A stretch of 64,000 nucleotides of DNA from Desulfovirgula sp. (lineage in GTDB: Bacteria > Bacillota > Desulfotomaculia > Desulfotomaculales > Desulfovirgulaceae). Made by a program: the position numbers and the translations under genes. A model generated the notes under the pieces. It had not been told where the DNA came from. It was given only the letters and a program-made list of their open reading frames with translations, and searched no databases. Shown one piece after another: positions 24,460 through 30,786 of this stretch. The stretch is taken from contig DYEX01000127.1 in NCBI GenBank assembly GCA_020725525.1, forward strand, positions 62,001-126,000, in the 5' to 3' direction. The number at the start of each line of letters is the position of its first letter. The stretch's first letter is position 1.

Positions 24460-24486
24460 AAGCAAAACTCCGGTTTTTTGCTTTTT
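24460..24486 (+). terminator. Intrinsic terminator
   Basis: The stem AAGCAAAA/TTTTGCTT with loop CTCCGGTT is followed by TTTCG. It closes the 21,100-24,450 gene run. Confidence 0.7.
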
Positions 24487-24492
24487 CGTGTT

Positions 24493-24522
24493 TTGACTTT
24501 TTTGGGCTGAAGGGTATATAAT
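24493..24522 (+). promoter_or_regulatory. Sigma-A type promoter (upstream of two)
   Basis: TTGACT, an 18-bp spacer and TATAAT give a near-consensus promoter. The transcript would begin near 24529 in a non-coding stretch and soon meet a CCCTCC/GGAGGG hairpin followed by TTTTTGTT. Confidence 0.65.
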
Positions 24523-24528
24523 TTTTTC

Positions 24529-24575
24529 AGTGTGATATGCTGGCCCTCCGGGGATGGAGGGAAAGGTTTTTGTTG
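24529..24575 (+). ncRNA. Candidate short RNA
   Basis: It runs from the predicted start of the first promoter to a CCCTCC-GGGGAT-GGAGGG hairpin with a U-rich tail. No open reading frame with a ribosome site is visible. Support is promoter plus hairpin only. Confidence 0.35.
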
Positions 24576-24661
24576 CCTTCGAGAAGCCAAAAAGATGTCA
24601 CAATTATGACCACTACCGGAATAACGCCCGCGCACGCTGCAGCGGGCATTAAAATTCCCTG

Positions 24662-24690
24662 TTGACGGCTTTGATGAGCGGTGCTATAAT
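24662..24690 (+). promoter_or_regulatory. Consensus sigma-A promoter of the structured RNA
   Basis: TTGACG, exactly 17 bp and TATAAT. A short inverted repeat, ATTGTTC/GAACAAT, starts at the end of the -10 box and may be a 5' hairpin or an operator. Confidence 0.8.
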
Positions 24691-24696
24691 TGTTCG

Positions 24697-24957
24697 TGCC
24701 AGAACAATCCTTTTTGCGCCTGAGTGCGTATGCCCTTGTGAGGGCTTCCCGTTTACCGCTCTATAAGCGGTCAATGCTGGGACTTTTCCCGGCGAGGCTT
24801 CGGCCCGGTTGTGGCGGCAACCGCAAAACTTCCGCCTGTCGCAGGTGAAGGCAGCCGAACAGACCACTTGCGGCAAGCGTTCTCCGGCGGCTGTACGGGG
24901 AACGAAGGTTAACCAGGTGAGTTGAAGAGACGCCAGGAAAGGCGTCTTTTTGCTTTT
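24697..24957 (+). ncRNA. Structured non-coding RNA of unknown class, about 260 nt
   Basis: It is bounded by a consensus promoter and an intrinsic terminator (GACGCC-AGGAAA-GGCGTC-TTTTTGCTTTT). Hairpins visible in order include GCCCT/AGGGC, ACCGCT/AGCGGT, GGTTG/CAACC, CCTG/CAGG and TTCTCC/GGGGAA. No open reading frame with a ribosome site is seen. I compared it by eye with tmRNA, SRP RNA, RNase P RNA, 6S, T-box and cobalamin signatures and found none, so the class is unknown. Confidence 0.65.
24929..24957 (+). terminator. Intrinsic terminator of the structured RNA
   Basis: The stem GACGCC/GGCGTC with loop AGGAAA is followed by TTTTTGCTTTT. Confidence 0.85.
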
Positions 24958-25016
24958 GTCCGGCGGTATTTCCGGCCAAAAGGCCGGTAAATATACAAGC
25001 AGGCTTTCTCCCTCAG

Positions 25017-25076
25017 CCTGCGCCCTTTAAATCTCCTAAAGGAGGTGAACGGGGCGCAGGGGAGGGAGCCTGCGCC
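25017..25076 (+). promoter_or_regulatory. Switch-like leader element, copy 1
   Basis: The 5' arm CCTGCGCC (25017) and 3' arm CCTGCGCC (25069) are identical and both complement the middle arm GGCGCAGG (25053). Between 5' and middle arms, ATCTCC-TAAA-GGAGGT hides the ribosome site in its own stem. The GTG start of a 37-aa frame lies seven bases after the 3' arm. Confidence 0.65.
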
Positions 25077-25083
25077 GGAAGCG

Positions 25084-25197
25084 GTGGAAAAGACGCTGTT
25101 TCAAACTGCGGCTCTTGTCCTGGCAAGCTGGCACGCCCGTATGGCGATGTGGTTGGTGGTGATTAAAAGAGCCGCAGGAAAGATTGCCGGGGCGTAA
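25084..25197 (+). CDS. Small hydrophobic protein, 37 aa
   Basis: This frame is not in the ORF track. The GTG at 25084 stands seven bases after the 3' arm of leader copy 1, the same position as the starts of the seven other leader-controlled genes. The product (MEKTLFQTAALVLASWHARM...) has one hydrophobic, membrane-type helix and a basic end. A strong terminator follows. Support comes from its equivalent placement, not from homology. Confidence 0.5.
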   Translation: MEKTLFQTAALVLASWHARMAMWLVVIKRAAGKIAGA

Positions 25198-25215
25198 GCC
25201 CCAATGAAGGCAATA

Positions 25216-25290
25216 ACGGCCCAAACAGGAGAGTTCTCTACGGTGCGCGGTAGAGATTTCCGGCCTCCCCTGTTTCGGGCCGTTTTTGCG
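25216..25290 (+). terminator. Large terminator hairpin
   Basis: ACGGCCC-AAACAGG pairs with CCTGTTT-GGGCCGT around an inner CTCTAC/GTAGAG hairpin and is followed by TTTTGCGTTT. It closes the 37-aa gene. Confidence 0.8.
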
Positions 25291-25310
25291 TTTACATAGA
25301 CACCAGGGGC

Positions 25311-25377
25311 GGCGGCCCCAGAAGTCATCTCATTCAAGGAGGTGATTGAAGGGGCCGCCAGCCGGAAGGCGCGCCCC
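25311..25377 (+). promoter_or_regulatory. Switch-like leader element, copy 2
   Basis: The 5' arm GGCGGCCCC pairs perfectly with the middle arm GGGGCCGCC. The middle arm can also pair with the 3' arm GGCGCGCCCC, with one internal loop. The ribosome site GGAGGTGA is the loop of a TTCAA/TTGAA hairpin. The ATG lies eight bases after the 3' arm. Confidence 0.65.
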
Positions 25378-25385
25378 GGTGTGTC

Positions 25386-25916
25386 ATGGAAGCATTGTTG
25401 GATCTTGTTTGGGACTATAGGAGGGGAGTTTACGTCAGCGAACGTCATGCCCCCCTGCGCTACCGGGCGCGGCGCTTCCTGGAAAAGCGGGTTGTTCCCG
25501 CTGCCAGGGAGATGGCCGCCACCGTAGCGGCCATAACCGGTACATGGGCGGTGACCTTTTTACTCCTGCTGGCCATCCTGGGCGATTTGAGCCAGCAAGG
25601 GGTAAAAAAGCTGGCCAGCCTGCCGCACCACCGCTACCTCAGCGCCGTGGAGCGCGGGGTTTTGCGCGGGTGCAGCGATTGGGAGAAGATCCTGTTTGCT
25701 ATTTTATTTGTCCTGCCCATCTCGGCGGCGTACATGGCTGCCGTGGCGGGGCTGTTCCTGCTGGCGGGAGTTTTCCTGCTGGCAGGTAGGGGCGCGAGGC
25801 AAGTCCTGGCCCGGTTCGGGCTGGACTGTGATGAAATAACCGGCCGTACGATTCGTGCCAGGAGACGCACTGCCCGGCGACACCGGCCTAGACCGGGGCA
25901 CCGCCGGGCCGCGTAG
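25386..25916 (+). CDS. Membrane protein, 176 aa
   Basis: The ATG at 25386 is placed by the leader element. Membrane helices lie at about residues 52-72, 102-120 and 122-142. The C-terminal 25 residues are Arg/His/Pro-rich and are encoded by the first of two tandem RNA hairpins, so that tail may be dictated by the RNA structure. No family is recognised. Confidence 0.55.
   Translation: MEALLDLVWDYRRGVYVSERHAPLRYRARRFLEKRVVPAAREMAATVAAITGTWAVTFLLLLAILGDLSQQGVKKLASLPHHRYLSAVERGVLRGCSDWEKILFAILFVLPISAAYMAAVAGLFLLAGVFLLAGRGARQVLARFGLDCDEITGRTIRARRRTARRHRPRPGHRRAA
25872..25909 (+). repeat. Internal-loop hairpin, copy 1 of tandem pair
   Basis: The outer stem GCCCGGCG/CGCCGGGC, the internal loop ACA facing GGCAC, the inner stem CCGG/CCGG and loop CCTAGA define the motif. 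It lies in the 3' end of the membrane-protein gene. Confidence 0.6.
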
Positions 25917-25932
25917 CAAGCACCCCGCCCGA

Positions 25933-25968
25933 CCGGGCGACACCGGATAAAACCGGGGCACCGCCCGG
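25933..25968 (+). repeat. Internal-loop hairpin, copy 2 of tandem pair
   Basis: It has the same internal loop and inner stem as copy 1, but the outer stem is CCGGGCG/CGCCCGG and the loop is ATAAAA. The paired changes keep the fold. A further CCCCGCC/GGCGGGG stem encloses this copy. Confidence 0.6.
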
Positions 25969-26061
25969 CGGCGGGGACTCAGGCCGGGGAGTGAAATTGT
26001 GATGAAAGGCCGTTTGACGGCCTTAAAAGGTGACAAAAGTATGAAAGGAGATTGGTATAGT

Positions 26062-26577
26062 ATGGAAAAAGTGACATGCGTTGAATGCGGGAAGAGGGCG
26101 TGCAAGGATTTTGTGTTTGAGGACGGGACGGCATACTGCACCGCTTGCGCCAGGGAAAAAGGTTTTGCATGCCAATGCGGCCGTCCGGCTGTAGTAGACG
26201 TGCCTTCAGATGGCCCGAGATGTCGTTCTTGTCTGGCTGATCTCTACGGCTATGTATTTGCTGAGGAAGTAGAACTGGATGAGTTTAAACCAAAGAAAAA
26301 CTATTCTGTGGTAAGCGTGTACTTTGCGTATGCACACCATCACCTGGTCGTTCCGCCAAAGCAGCCGAAAGCAGTAACGGAGAAGTTGATCAACAAGCTG
26401 CGTGAAGCGCTTCGTGTGGACCGCGATCTGGTGCACGGGAAGGTACGGCAGGAGACCTGGCAGGGCATGGAGTTATTAGAAGAATGGGCAACTAGCTCTC
26501 CTGGCTCTCCTGTCCGGAAGTATTTCGGTGTTTTTGATGGTTCAACCGTGCAGGAGTATGTTCAGGAATATGTTTAA
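26062..26577 (+). CDS. Zinc-finger-type hypothetical protein, 171 aa
   Basis: The ATG at 26062 follows AAAGGAG by twelve bases. Residues 5-60 hold several Cys pairs (CVEC, CTAC, CQC, CRSC) spaced like treble-clef or LIM-type zinc sites. The remainder is alpha/beta and unrecognised. It could be a nucleic-acid or protein-binding factor. Confidence 0.6.
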   Translation: MEKVTCVECGKRACKDFVFEDGTAYCTACAREKGFACQCGRPAVVDVPSDGPRCRSCLADLYGYVFAEEVELDEFKPKKNYSVVSVYFAYAHHHLVVPPKQPKAVTEKLINKLREALRVDRDLVHGKVRQETWQGMELLEEWATSSPGSPVRKYFGVFDGSTVQEYVQEYV

Positions 26578-26649
26578 AAAGTTGAGAGAGGCCGCCGCAG
26601 GCGAAAGTTAACCGCCCGGCGGCCTTAAATTTTAAATAATCCGGGAGGT

Positions 26650-27279
26650 ATGAATATGCAGGATATTGTAAGTGCACTACTTGACACTACCGGGATAGGG
26701 TCTACCGCCCACCGTGCCTTTTCCGCGCGCTGCCGGATCTATGATCTGGACGCGCGGATAAAGGCCGCGGAAGCCGCCGTACCCCCGAACCAGCGGGCAA
26801 ACTCCCCGGAGCTGGCGAAGCTTCACCAGGAGCTCAACCAGGCCCGGGCCGAGTACGCCGCTTCGGAAGCCAGACTGGAGGCGTTAAAGGCCCGCCACGC
26901 CGGGGCCGTCGCGCTGGCAAACCTGCTGGCCGCGATGGTACAGGCCGGGCGGGACACCCAGGCGCTGGAGGCAGTCATAGCGGAGACGCTGGGCGGGAAG
27001 CAGGCGCAACCGGACCAGCAGGCACAGCCGGACGGCCAGGGGCAGAACGCCGGGGACGGCACGGAGACCGGCACCTTTAAGGTGCTGGAAGTCCGGTCCG
27101 GCAAGTCCCCCGGCGTCGTCAGGGCCTACTGCCAGGCCATAGACGGCACCAAACACGCCGTCTACGCCAAAAACGGCGCGGGCCAGGCCCTGGCCGGTGC
27201 GGTGGGCAAGCAGGTGGAAATTAAATACCGGCAGGGCGACAAGGGACTGATTGCCTTTAGCGTCCGCCTTGCCGGTTAG
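26650..27279 (+). CDS. Hypothetical protein with coiled coil and C-terminal beta domain
   Basis: The ATG follows CCGGGAGGT. Residues 25-85 form an alanine-rich coiled coil (LAKLHQELNQARAEYAASEARLEALKARH). A Gln/Pro/Gly linker at about 115-135 leads to a C-terminal OB- or SH3-like beta domain. No family is recognised. Confidence 0.55.
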   Translation: MNMQDIVSALLDTTGIGSTAHRAFSARCRIYDLDARIKAAEAAVPPNQRANSPELAKLHQELNQARAEYAASEARLEALKARHAGAVALANLLAAMVQAGRDTQALEAVIAETLGGKQAQPDQQAQPDGQGQNAGDGTETGTFKVLEVRSGKSPGVVRAYCQAIDGTKHAVYAKNGAGQALAGAVGKQVEIKYRQGDKGLIAFSVRLAG

Positions 27280-27295
27280 ACCGGTCTGTGGTAGA

Positions 27296-27577
27296 ATGGA
27301 AGTGACGAAATTGCCTGTAATCTGTGAGTTTGCAGGGATCAAGATCTGCATGTACTATCACGACCACCTGCCGCCCCACGTCCACGTCCTGGCTCCCGGT
27401 TTCCAGGCGCTGGTTTCCATACCCGGCGGCGAGGTTCTGGCCGGGAAGCTGCCTGGAAAAATAAAGGACCGGGTTATCGACTGGGTGCGGGGAAACGGCA
27501 GGGAGCTGACGGAAAACTGGTATAGGGCGCAGAAGGGCGAACCCATCGTGAAGATGCGGCCGCCCCAGGAGAGGTGA
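27296..27577 (+). CDS. DUF4160 protein (toxin-like partner)
   Basis: The motif FAGIKICMYYHDHLPPHVHVLAP and the end ENWYRAQKGEPIVKMRP match the DUF4160 family. Members are usually encoded just before a DUF2442 gene and are regarded as a putative toxin-antitoxin pair. Length (93 aa) fits. The next gene overlaps it by four bases. Confidence 0.8.
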   Translation: MEVTKLPVICEFAGIKICMYYHDHLPPHVHVLAPGFQALVSIPGGEVLAGKLPGKIKDRVIDWVRGNGRELTENWYRAQKGEPIVKMRPPQER

Positions 27578-27876
27578 TAAGTAACGTGTTTGGTCAGGGA
27601 GTGAAAAGCGTCCTCCACGCGGTCCGGAGCGCCTACCCGGTGGGGGACCGGTATCTTATCCTGGAGTTCGACGATGGGGAGTACAGGGTGGTCGATGTAA
27701 GGCCGTTTATGGTGGGGCCGGTCTTTGAGCCTTTAAAAGACAGGGCTTTCTTCCGACAGGTGAAGGTCGATGCCGAAACGGGGACCGTAACCTGGCCGAA
27801 TGACGCCGACCTCGATCCGGACGTGCTTTACGCGAAGAGCATACCGCTGGTGCTTCCCGAAGAGGCTTTTGCTTAA
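27574..27876 (+). CDS. DUF2442 protein (antitoxin-like partner)
   Basis: The sequence has the DUF2442 pattern (SVLHAVRSAYPVGDRYLILEFDDGEYRVVDVRPF...FFRQVKVD..TGTVTWPNDADLDPDVLY). Start GTG 27574 overlaps the DUF4160 gene; GTG 27586 is the alternative. It is the presumed antidote or regulator of the pair. Confidence 0.8.
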   Translation: MISNVFGQGVKSVLHAVRSAYPVGDRYLILEFDDGEYRVVDVRPFMVGPVFEPLKDRAFFRQVKVDAETGTVTWPNDADLDPDVLYAKSIPLVLPEEAFA

Positions 27877-28004
27877 GCGGGAGACTGGAGAGGTCGATAT
27901 ACCGGATAAAAATGCTGGCCTTCCTTGCGGGTCAAACCGGCGTCTTGATCCTGGTGATGAGACTGCCGCTGGGCAAGCGGCAGAAACAAAAACCGTGAGC
28001 ATTT

Positions 28005-28040
28005 AAAGGCAACTCCCTTTTTTGAGGGGTTGCCTTTTAT
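28005..28040 (+). terminator. Intrinsic terminator
   Basis: AAAGGCAACTCCC pairs with GGGGTTGCCTTT around T6G, with TTTTAT after. It closes the DUF4160/DUF2442 pair. Confidence 0.85.
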
Positions 28041-28048
28041 GTTTCCCA

Positions 28049-28120
28049 GGCGGCCCGGCCCGCCTCAAACTCACTTCAATCAGGGAGGTGAGAGGGGCGG
28101 GCCGCCGGGAGTCCGCCCTT
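28049..28120 (+). promoter_or_regulatory. Switch-like leader element, copy 3
   Basis: The 5' arm GGCGGCCCGGCCCGCC pairs with the middle arm GGGGCGGGCCGCC, which can instead pair with the 3' arm GTCCGCCCTT. The ribosome site lies in a CTCAC/GTGAG hairpin loop. The ATG lies six bases after the 3' arm. Confidence 0.7.
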
Positions 28121-28126
28121 GTAATT

Positions 28127-28570
28127 ATGCCAGCGAAAAGAGTTAATATAGTATCCGTCCGTTTGGTAAGGGAATCCAGCGTGCCCTATGCGGCGCGCAG
28201 TGTAAACGGGCCGGAGGAAGCAGTGTTCATTCTCAGGCCTTTCCTGGAAGGTCAGGACAGGGAAAACTTCGTGATTCTCTGCCTTGACACAAAAAACAAG
28301 CCGACGGCCATTCATACGGTGTCAGTCGGTACGGTTAACAGCAGCCTGGTCCACCCCCGCGAGGTGTTCAAGGCTGCTATTCTGGCTAATGCATCGGCAA
28401 TCGTCCTGGCCCACAACCACCCCAGCGGCGACCCGACGCCGAGCAGTGAGGACAAAGAAGTTACCGCCCGGCTCAATCAGGCTGGAAAAATTTTGGGAAT
28501 AACGGTATTAGACCACCTGATTATTGGTCATAACGACTTTTTCAGTTTTGCAGGAAAAAGGTTGCTATGA
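28127..28570 (+). CDS. RadC/JAB-domain protein
   Basis: The start ATG 28127 is fixed by the leader element; the ORF-track start at 28022 is inside the terminator. The JAB metal site AHNHPSGDPTPSSEDKEVT lies near residue 100, and DHLIIG near residue 130 is also typical. This is a short RadC (147 aa) lacking the N-terminal helix-hairpin-helix. Such RadC-like proteins are common on mobile elements, where their role is unclear. Confidence 0.85.
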   Translation: MPAKRVNIVSVRLVRESSVPYAARSVNGPEEAVFILRPFLEGQDRENFVILCLDTKNKPTAIHTVSVGTVNSSLVHPREVFKAAILANASAIVLAHNHPSGDPTPSSEDKEVTARLNQAGKILGITVLDHLIIGHNDFFSFAGKRLL

Positions 28571-28577
28571 TTACAAA

Positions 28578-28650
28578 GGCGGCCCGGCCCGCCTTCACCC
28601 AGAAATCTTTTCGAGGGGGTGATTGGGGCGGGCCGCCGGGGGCCTGCCCC
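28578..28650 (+). promoter_or_regulatory. Switch-like leader element, copy 4
   Basis: The 5' arm is the same GGCGGCCCGGCCCGCC as in copy 3, with middle arm GGGGCGGGCCGCC and 3' arm GGCCTGCCCC. The SD hairpin is TCACCC/GGGTGA, so its stem differs from copy 3 while the placement is kept. The ATG lies five bases after the 3' arm. Confidence 0.7.
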
Positions 28651-28655
28651 GCGAT

Positions 28656-28862
28656 ATGTACGAAGTGAGCTACTACGGGGATATGTGTTACGAGAAAATG
28701 CTGGTGGAAGCATTCACACCAGAAGATGCTATCTTAAGGACATACAGACACGCGAACACTCTTTATATGTCAGTCCACGGCCACGGCGATTACCGCATTA
28801 TTATGGGCCTGGACGGGCAGGTGAGAGTGGTCCGGCTGCGCGATTGGGTGCGTGCAAGCTAA
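28656..28862 (+). CDS. Small hypothetical protein, 68 aa
   Basis: The ATG at 28656 is set by leader copy 4. The product (MYEVSYYGDMCYEKM...) has an alternating strand-helix-strand pattern with no recognised family. It is one of four small leader-controlled genes in a row. Confidence 0.6.
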   Translation: MYEVSYYGDMCYEKMLVEAFTPEDAILRTYRHANTLYMSVHGHGDYRIIMGLDGQVRVVRLRDWVRAS

Positions 28863-28875
28863 TGTCGGGTCTTTT

Positions 28876-28934
28876 CCGGCCCAAACCATTCTCAAGAAAG
28901 GAGGAATGGGGCGGGCCGGATGAAGGCCCGTCCC
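28876..28934 (+). promoter_or_regulatory. Switch-like leader element, copy 5
   Basis: The 5' arm CCGGCCC pairs with the middle arm GGGGCGGGCCGG; the 3' arm is GGCCCGTCCC. The SD hairpin is CCATTC/GAATGG with AAAGGAGG in it. The ATG lies seven bases after the 3' arm. Confidence 0.7.
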
Positions 28935-28941
28935 GAAAAGA

Positions 28942-29103
28942 ATGAAAAAGAGCGTACTGTGGTATTACCACCGGCCAGGGATGGTCTATGCGGTGGACTT
29001 CAGGTTTAAGCGGCCTGTTTCCGAGCGCGAAGCCCGGCGCTATATTCGAGAGTATTTCGGCTGCCGGAAACTGCCGAAAGAAAGCGCCGTATGGCCCGCG
29101 TAA
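28942..29103 (+). CDS. Small hypothetical protein, 53 aa
   Basis: This gene is missing from the ORF track. The ATG at 28942 stands seven bases after the 3' arm of leader copy 5. The product begins MKKSVLWYYHRPGMVYAVDF and is basic with an alpha/beta pattern. It is supported by its placement in the leader series. Confidence 0.55.
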   Translation: MKKSVLWYYHRPGMVYAVDFRFKRPVSEREARRYIREYFGCRKLPKESAVWPA

Positions 29104-29106
29104 ATT

Positions 29107-29167
29107 CCGGCCCGAGCCATTTCCACGGAAAGGAGGGAATGGGGCAGGCCGGATAAAGGCCCGTCCC
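29107..29167 (+). promoter_or_regulatory. Switch-like leader element, copy 6
   Basis: The 5' arm is CCGGCCC, the middle arm GGGGCAGGCC and the 3' arm GGCCCGTCCC (one A-C mismatch in this copy). The SD hairpin is CCATTTCC/GGGAATGG. The ATG lies seven bases after the 3' arm. Confidence 0.7.
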
Positions 29168-29174
29168 GGAGAGA

Positions 29175-29408
29175 ATGAAATTTGAGAGGATTAAGCCGGG
29201 GATGCTGTTCCGTACCCCGTGGCACAAGGAACACCTGTTCTATAAGGTCCCGGACCCCCAACCCTGGCCGGAACTCGGCCCCTGCTCCGCGTGCGGCACC
29301 ATTGCCGTATGGAACGCTCGGGCCGTCGAAACCGACCGCCTGGTGCACTTCTGCCGGGGTGAGGAAGTCATTCCGGTGAAAGTGGAAGGGGGAAGGGAAA
29401 ATGACTAA
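29175..29408 (+). CDS. Small cysteine-containing protein, 77 aa
   Basis: The ATG at 29175 is set by leader copy 6. The product has a CSACG pair and a later Cys/His, so a zinc site is possible. It overlaps the next start (ATGACTAA). Confidence 0.55.
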   Translation: MKFERIKPGMLFRTPWHKEHLFYKVPDPQPWPELGPCSACGTIAVWNARAVETDRLVHFCRGEEVIPVKVEGGREND

Positions 29409-29595
29409 GCCCGAGTACCTGCAGGGCGACGACGCGCAGCGGCTTCTTAGAGAGGGGTACTGCGAGGCCTGCCTGCGTCCGGCAGATGAATGGGCCGAAG
29501 AGGACCGGTTTGGGTGCGTGAAAGTCCACGGCGATTACGACCGGGACGGCAACCTGTGCGGCTTCTTATGCCCGGACTGCGTGGGAGCGAGTTAA
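29401..29595 (+). CDS. Small zinc-ribbon-like protein, 64 aa
   Basis: Two Cys pairs (CEAC and CPDC) about 35 residues apart suggest a zinc ribbon. The start overlaps the upstream gene by eight bases, so translation is coupled. No family is assigned. Confidence 0.55.
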   Translation: MTKPEYLQGDDAQRLLREGYCEACLRPADEWAEEDRFGCVKVHGDYDRDGNLCGFLCPDCVGAS

Positions 29596-29613
29596 CCGGA
29601 TAATCAGGGCCAC

Positions 29614-29674
29614 CCGGCCCGCAGACCATTTCCACAAAAGGAGGGAATGGGGCGGGCCGGGATGGGCCTGCCCC
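29614..29674 (+). promoter_or_regulatory. Switch-like leader element, copy 7
   Basis: The 5' arm is CCGGCCC, the middle arm GGGGCGGGCC and the 3' arm GGCCTGCCCC (ten pairs). The SD hairpin is CCATTTCC/GGGAATGG. The ATG lies seven bases after the 3' arm. Confidence 0.7.
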
Positions 29675-29681
29675 GGAAGCT

Positions 29682-30638
29682 ATGAAAAACCTTGAAACAG
29701 CACCCAAACACCGGTATAATACTGAAAAAAAGGGTGTCAGGCGAGTGTACTGGGTCAACCGGACCAACGACTATGTTTTCAAACGTATCTTCGGTTCTGA
29801 AGAAGGTAAGGAGGCCCTGCTGGGTTTTCTCAATGCCGTGTTCAAGCTGCCGCCCGGCAAAGGGTTGACCGACGTAAAGCTGCTGGACAGGGAGATTGAC
29901 CCGGAATACCTTCTCGACAGGGCTGCCCGGCTGGACGTGCTGGCGAAGGCAGCTGACGGGTCGCTGATTAACGTCGAAGTACAAATTGCCAACAGGTTCG
30001 ATATCGACAAGCGGACGCTGTTCTACTGGGCGCGGCTGTACGGCGGCCAGCTGAAGTCCGGCCAGCAGTTCTCGGAGCTGCGGAGAACAGTCACTATCAA
30101 TATCCTGTGCTTTGACTGGTTTGCCGACGAGCGGTACCACCACGTCTTCCGTATCCGGGACATCGAGACCGGGGAACCGATGAACGACCACCTGGAAATT
30201 CACTTTCTGGAACTGAATAAGGTGCGGAGACGTGAATGGAACCCGGACGACCCGCTGGAAGCGTGGCTGATGTACCTGAACAACCTGGAAGGGGAGGGGT
30301 TGAGGGTGATTGCGGAAAAGAACCCGGCAATCAAGAAGGCCCTGACCGTTGAAGAAATCTTCAGGAAGGACGAGGCGGAACGCCGCTTATACGAGCTTCG
30401 TGAAAAGGCCATCCATGACGAGGTGTCTATGATAGCAGGCGCAAAAGCGGAAGGTATGGTGGAAGCCAAACAGGACACCATCATCCGGTACCTGAAGAAG
30501 AGGTTCGGGACCGACTGCGAGACCAGGATACGGCAGGTCAAGGACGTCGGGACCCTTGATGAGCTCTTCGACAGCCTGCTCGACGCCGGGACGCCGGAAG
30601 AAGCTGGCGAGATTATAGCCCGTGTGCTGCCGCAGTGA
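29682..30638 (+). CDS. Rpn-family PD-(D/E)XK nuclease
   Basis: VNRTNDYVFKRIFGSEEGKEALLGFLNAVF at the N-terminus and the nuclease core LDVLAKAADGSLINVEVQIAN match the Rpn (recombination-promoting nuclease / putative transposase) family. ARLYGGQL and the C-terminal MVEAKQDTIIRYLKKRFG are also typical. The leader places the start at ATG 29682. A consensus promoter inside the first codons and a GTG at 29745 offer a second, shorter form that matches the usual family start better. The product probably nicks or cuts DNA in recombination. Confidence 0.85.
   Translation: MKNLETAPKHRYNTEKKGVRRVYWVNRTNDYVFKRIFGSEEGKEALLGFLNAVFKLPPGKGLTDVKLLDREIDPEYLLDRAARLDVLAKAADGSLINVEVQIANRFDIDKRTLFYWARLYGGQLKSGQQFSELRRTVTINILCFDWFADERYHHVFRIRDIETGEPMNDHLEIHFLELNKVRRREWNPDDPLEAWLMYLNNLEGEGLRVIAEKNPAIKKALTVEEIFRKDEAERRLYELREKAIHDEVSMIAGAKAEGMVEAKQDTIIRYLKKRFGTDCETRIRQVKDVGTLDELFDSLLDAGTPEEAGEIIARVLPQ
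29692..29720 (+). promoter_or_regulatory. Internal sigma-A promoter in the Rpn gene
   Basis: TTGAAA, exactly 17 bp and TATAAT, ten bases after the leader-directed ATG. A transcript from here would use the GTG at 29745. Confidence 0.65.
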
Positions 30639-30674
30639 CGCTCCCCTGCGGGCAGAATAAAAAACTTGTAAGTT

Positions 30675-30712
30675 AAGGACGGTCCTGTAAAGAGACCGTC
30701 CTTGCCATTTTC
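30675..30712 (+). terminator. Intrinsic terminator
   Basis: AAGGACGGTC pairs with GACCGTCCTT and is followed by GCCATTTTC after the Rpn gene. Confidence 0.7.
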
Positions 30713-30720
30713 AGGGCCGA

Positions 30721-30779
30721 CCGGCCCAAACCATTTCCACGGAAAGGAGGAAATGGGGCGGGCCGGTAGGGTCCGCCCC
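30721..30779 (+). promoter_or_regulatory. Switch-like leader element, copy 8
   Basis: The 5' arm is CCGGCCC, the middle arm GGGGCGGGCC and the 3' arm GGTCCGCCCC (ten pairs, with changes that keep pairing relative to copy 7). The SD hairpin is CCATTTCC/GGAAATGG. The ATG lies seven bases after the 3' arm. Confidence 0.7.
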
Positions 30780-30786
30780 GCAATCC

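Noticed and set aside
24697-24957. Assignment of the structured RNA to SRP, 6S, RNase P, tmRNA or a cobalamin riboswitch
   Set aside because: Short look-alikes exist, but the core signatures and end-to-end pairing of these classes are missing.
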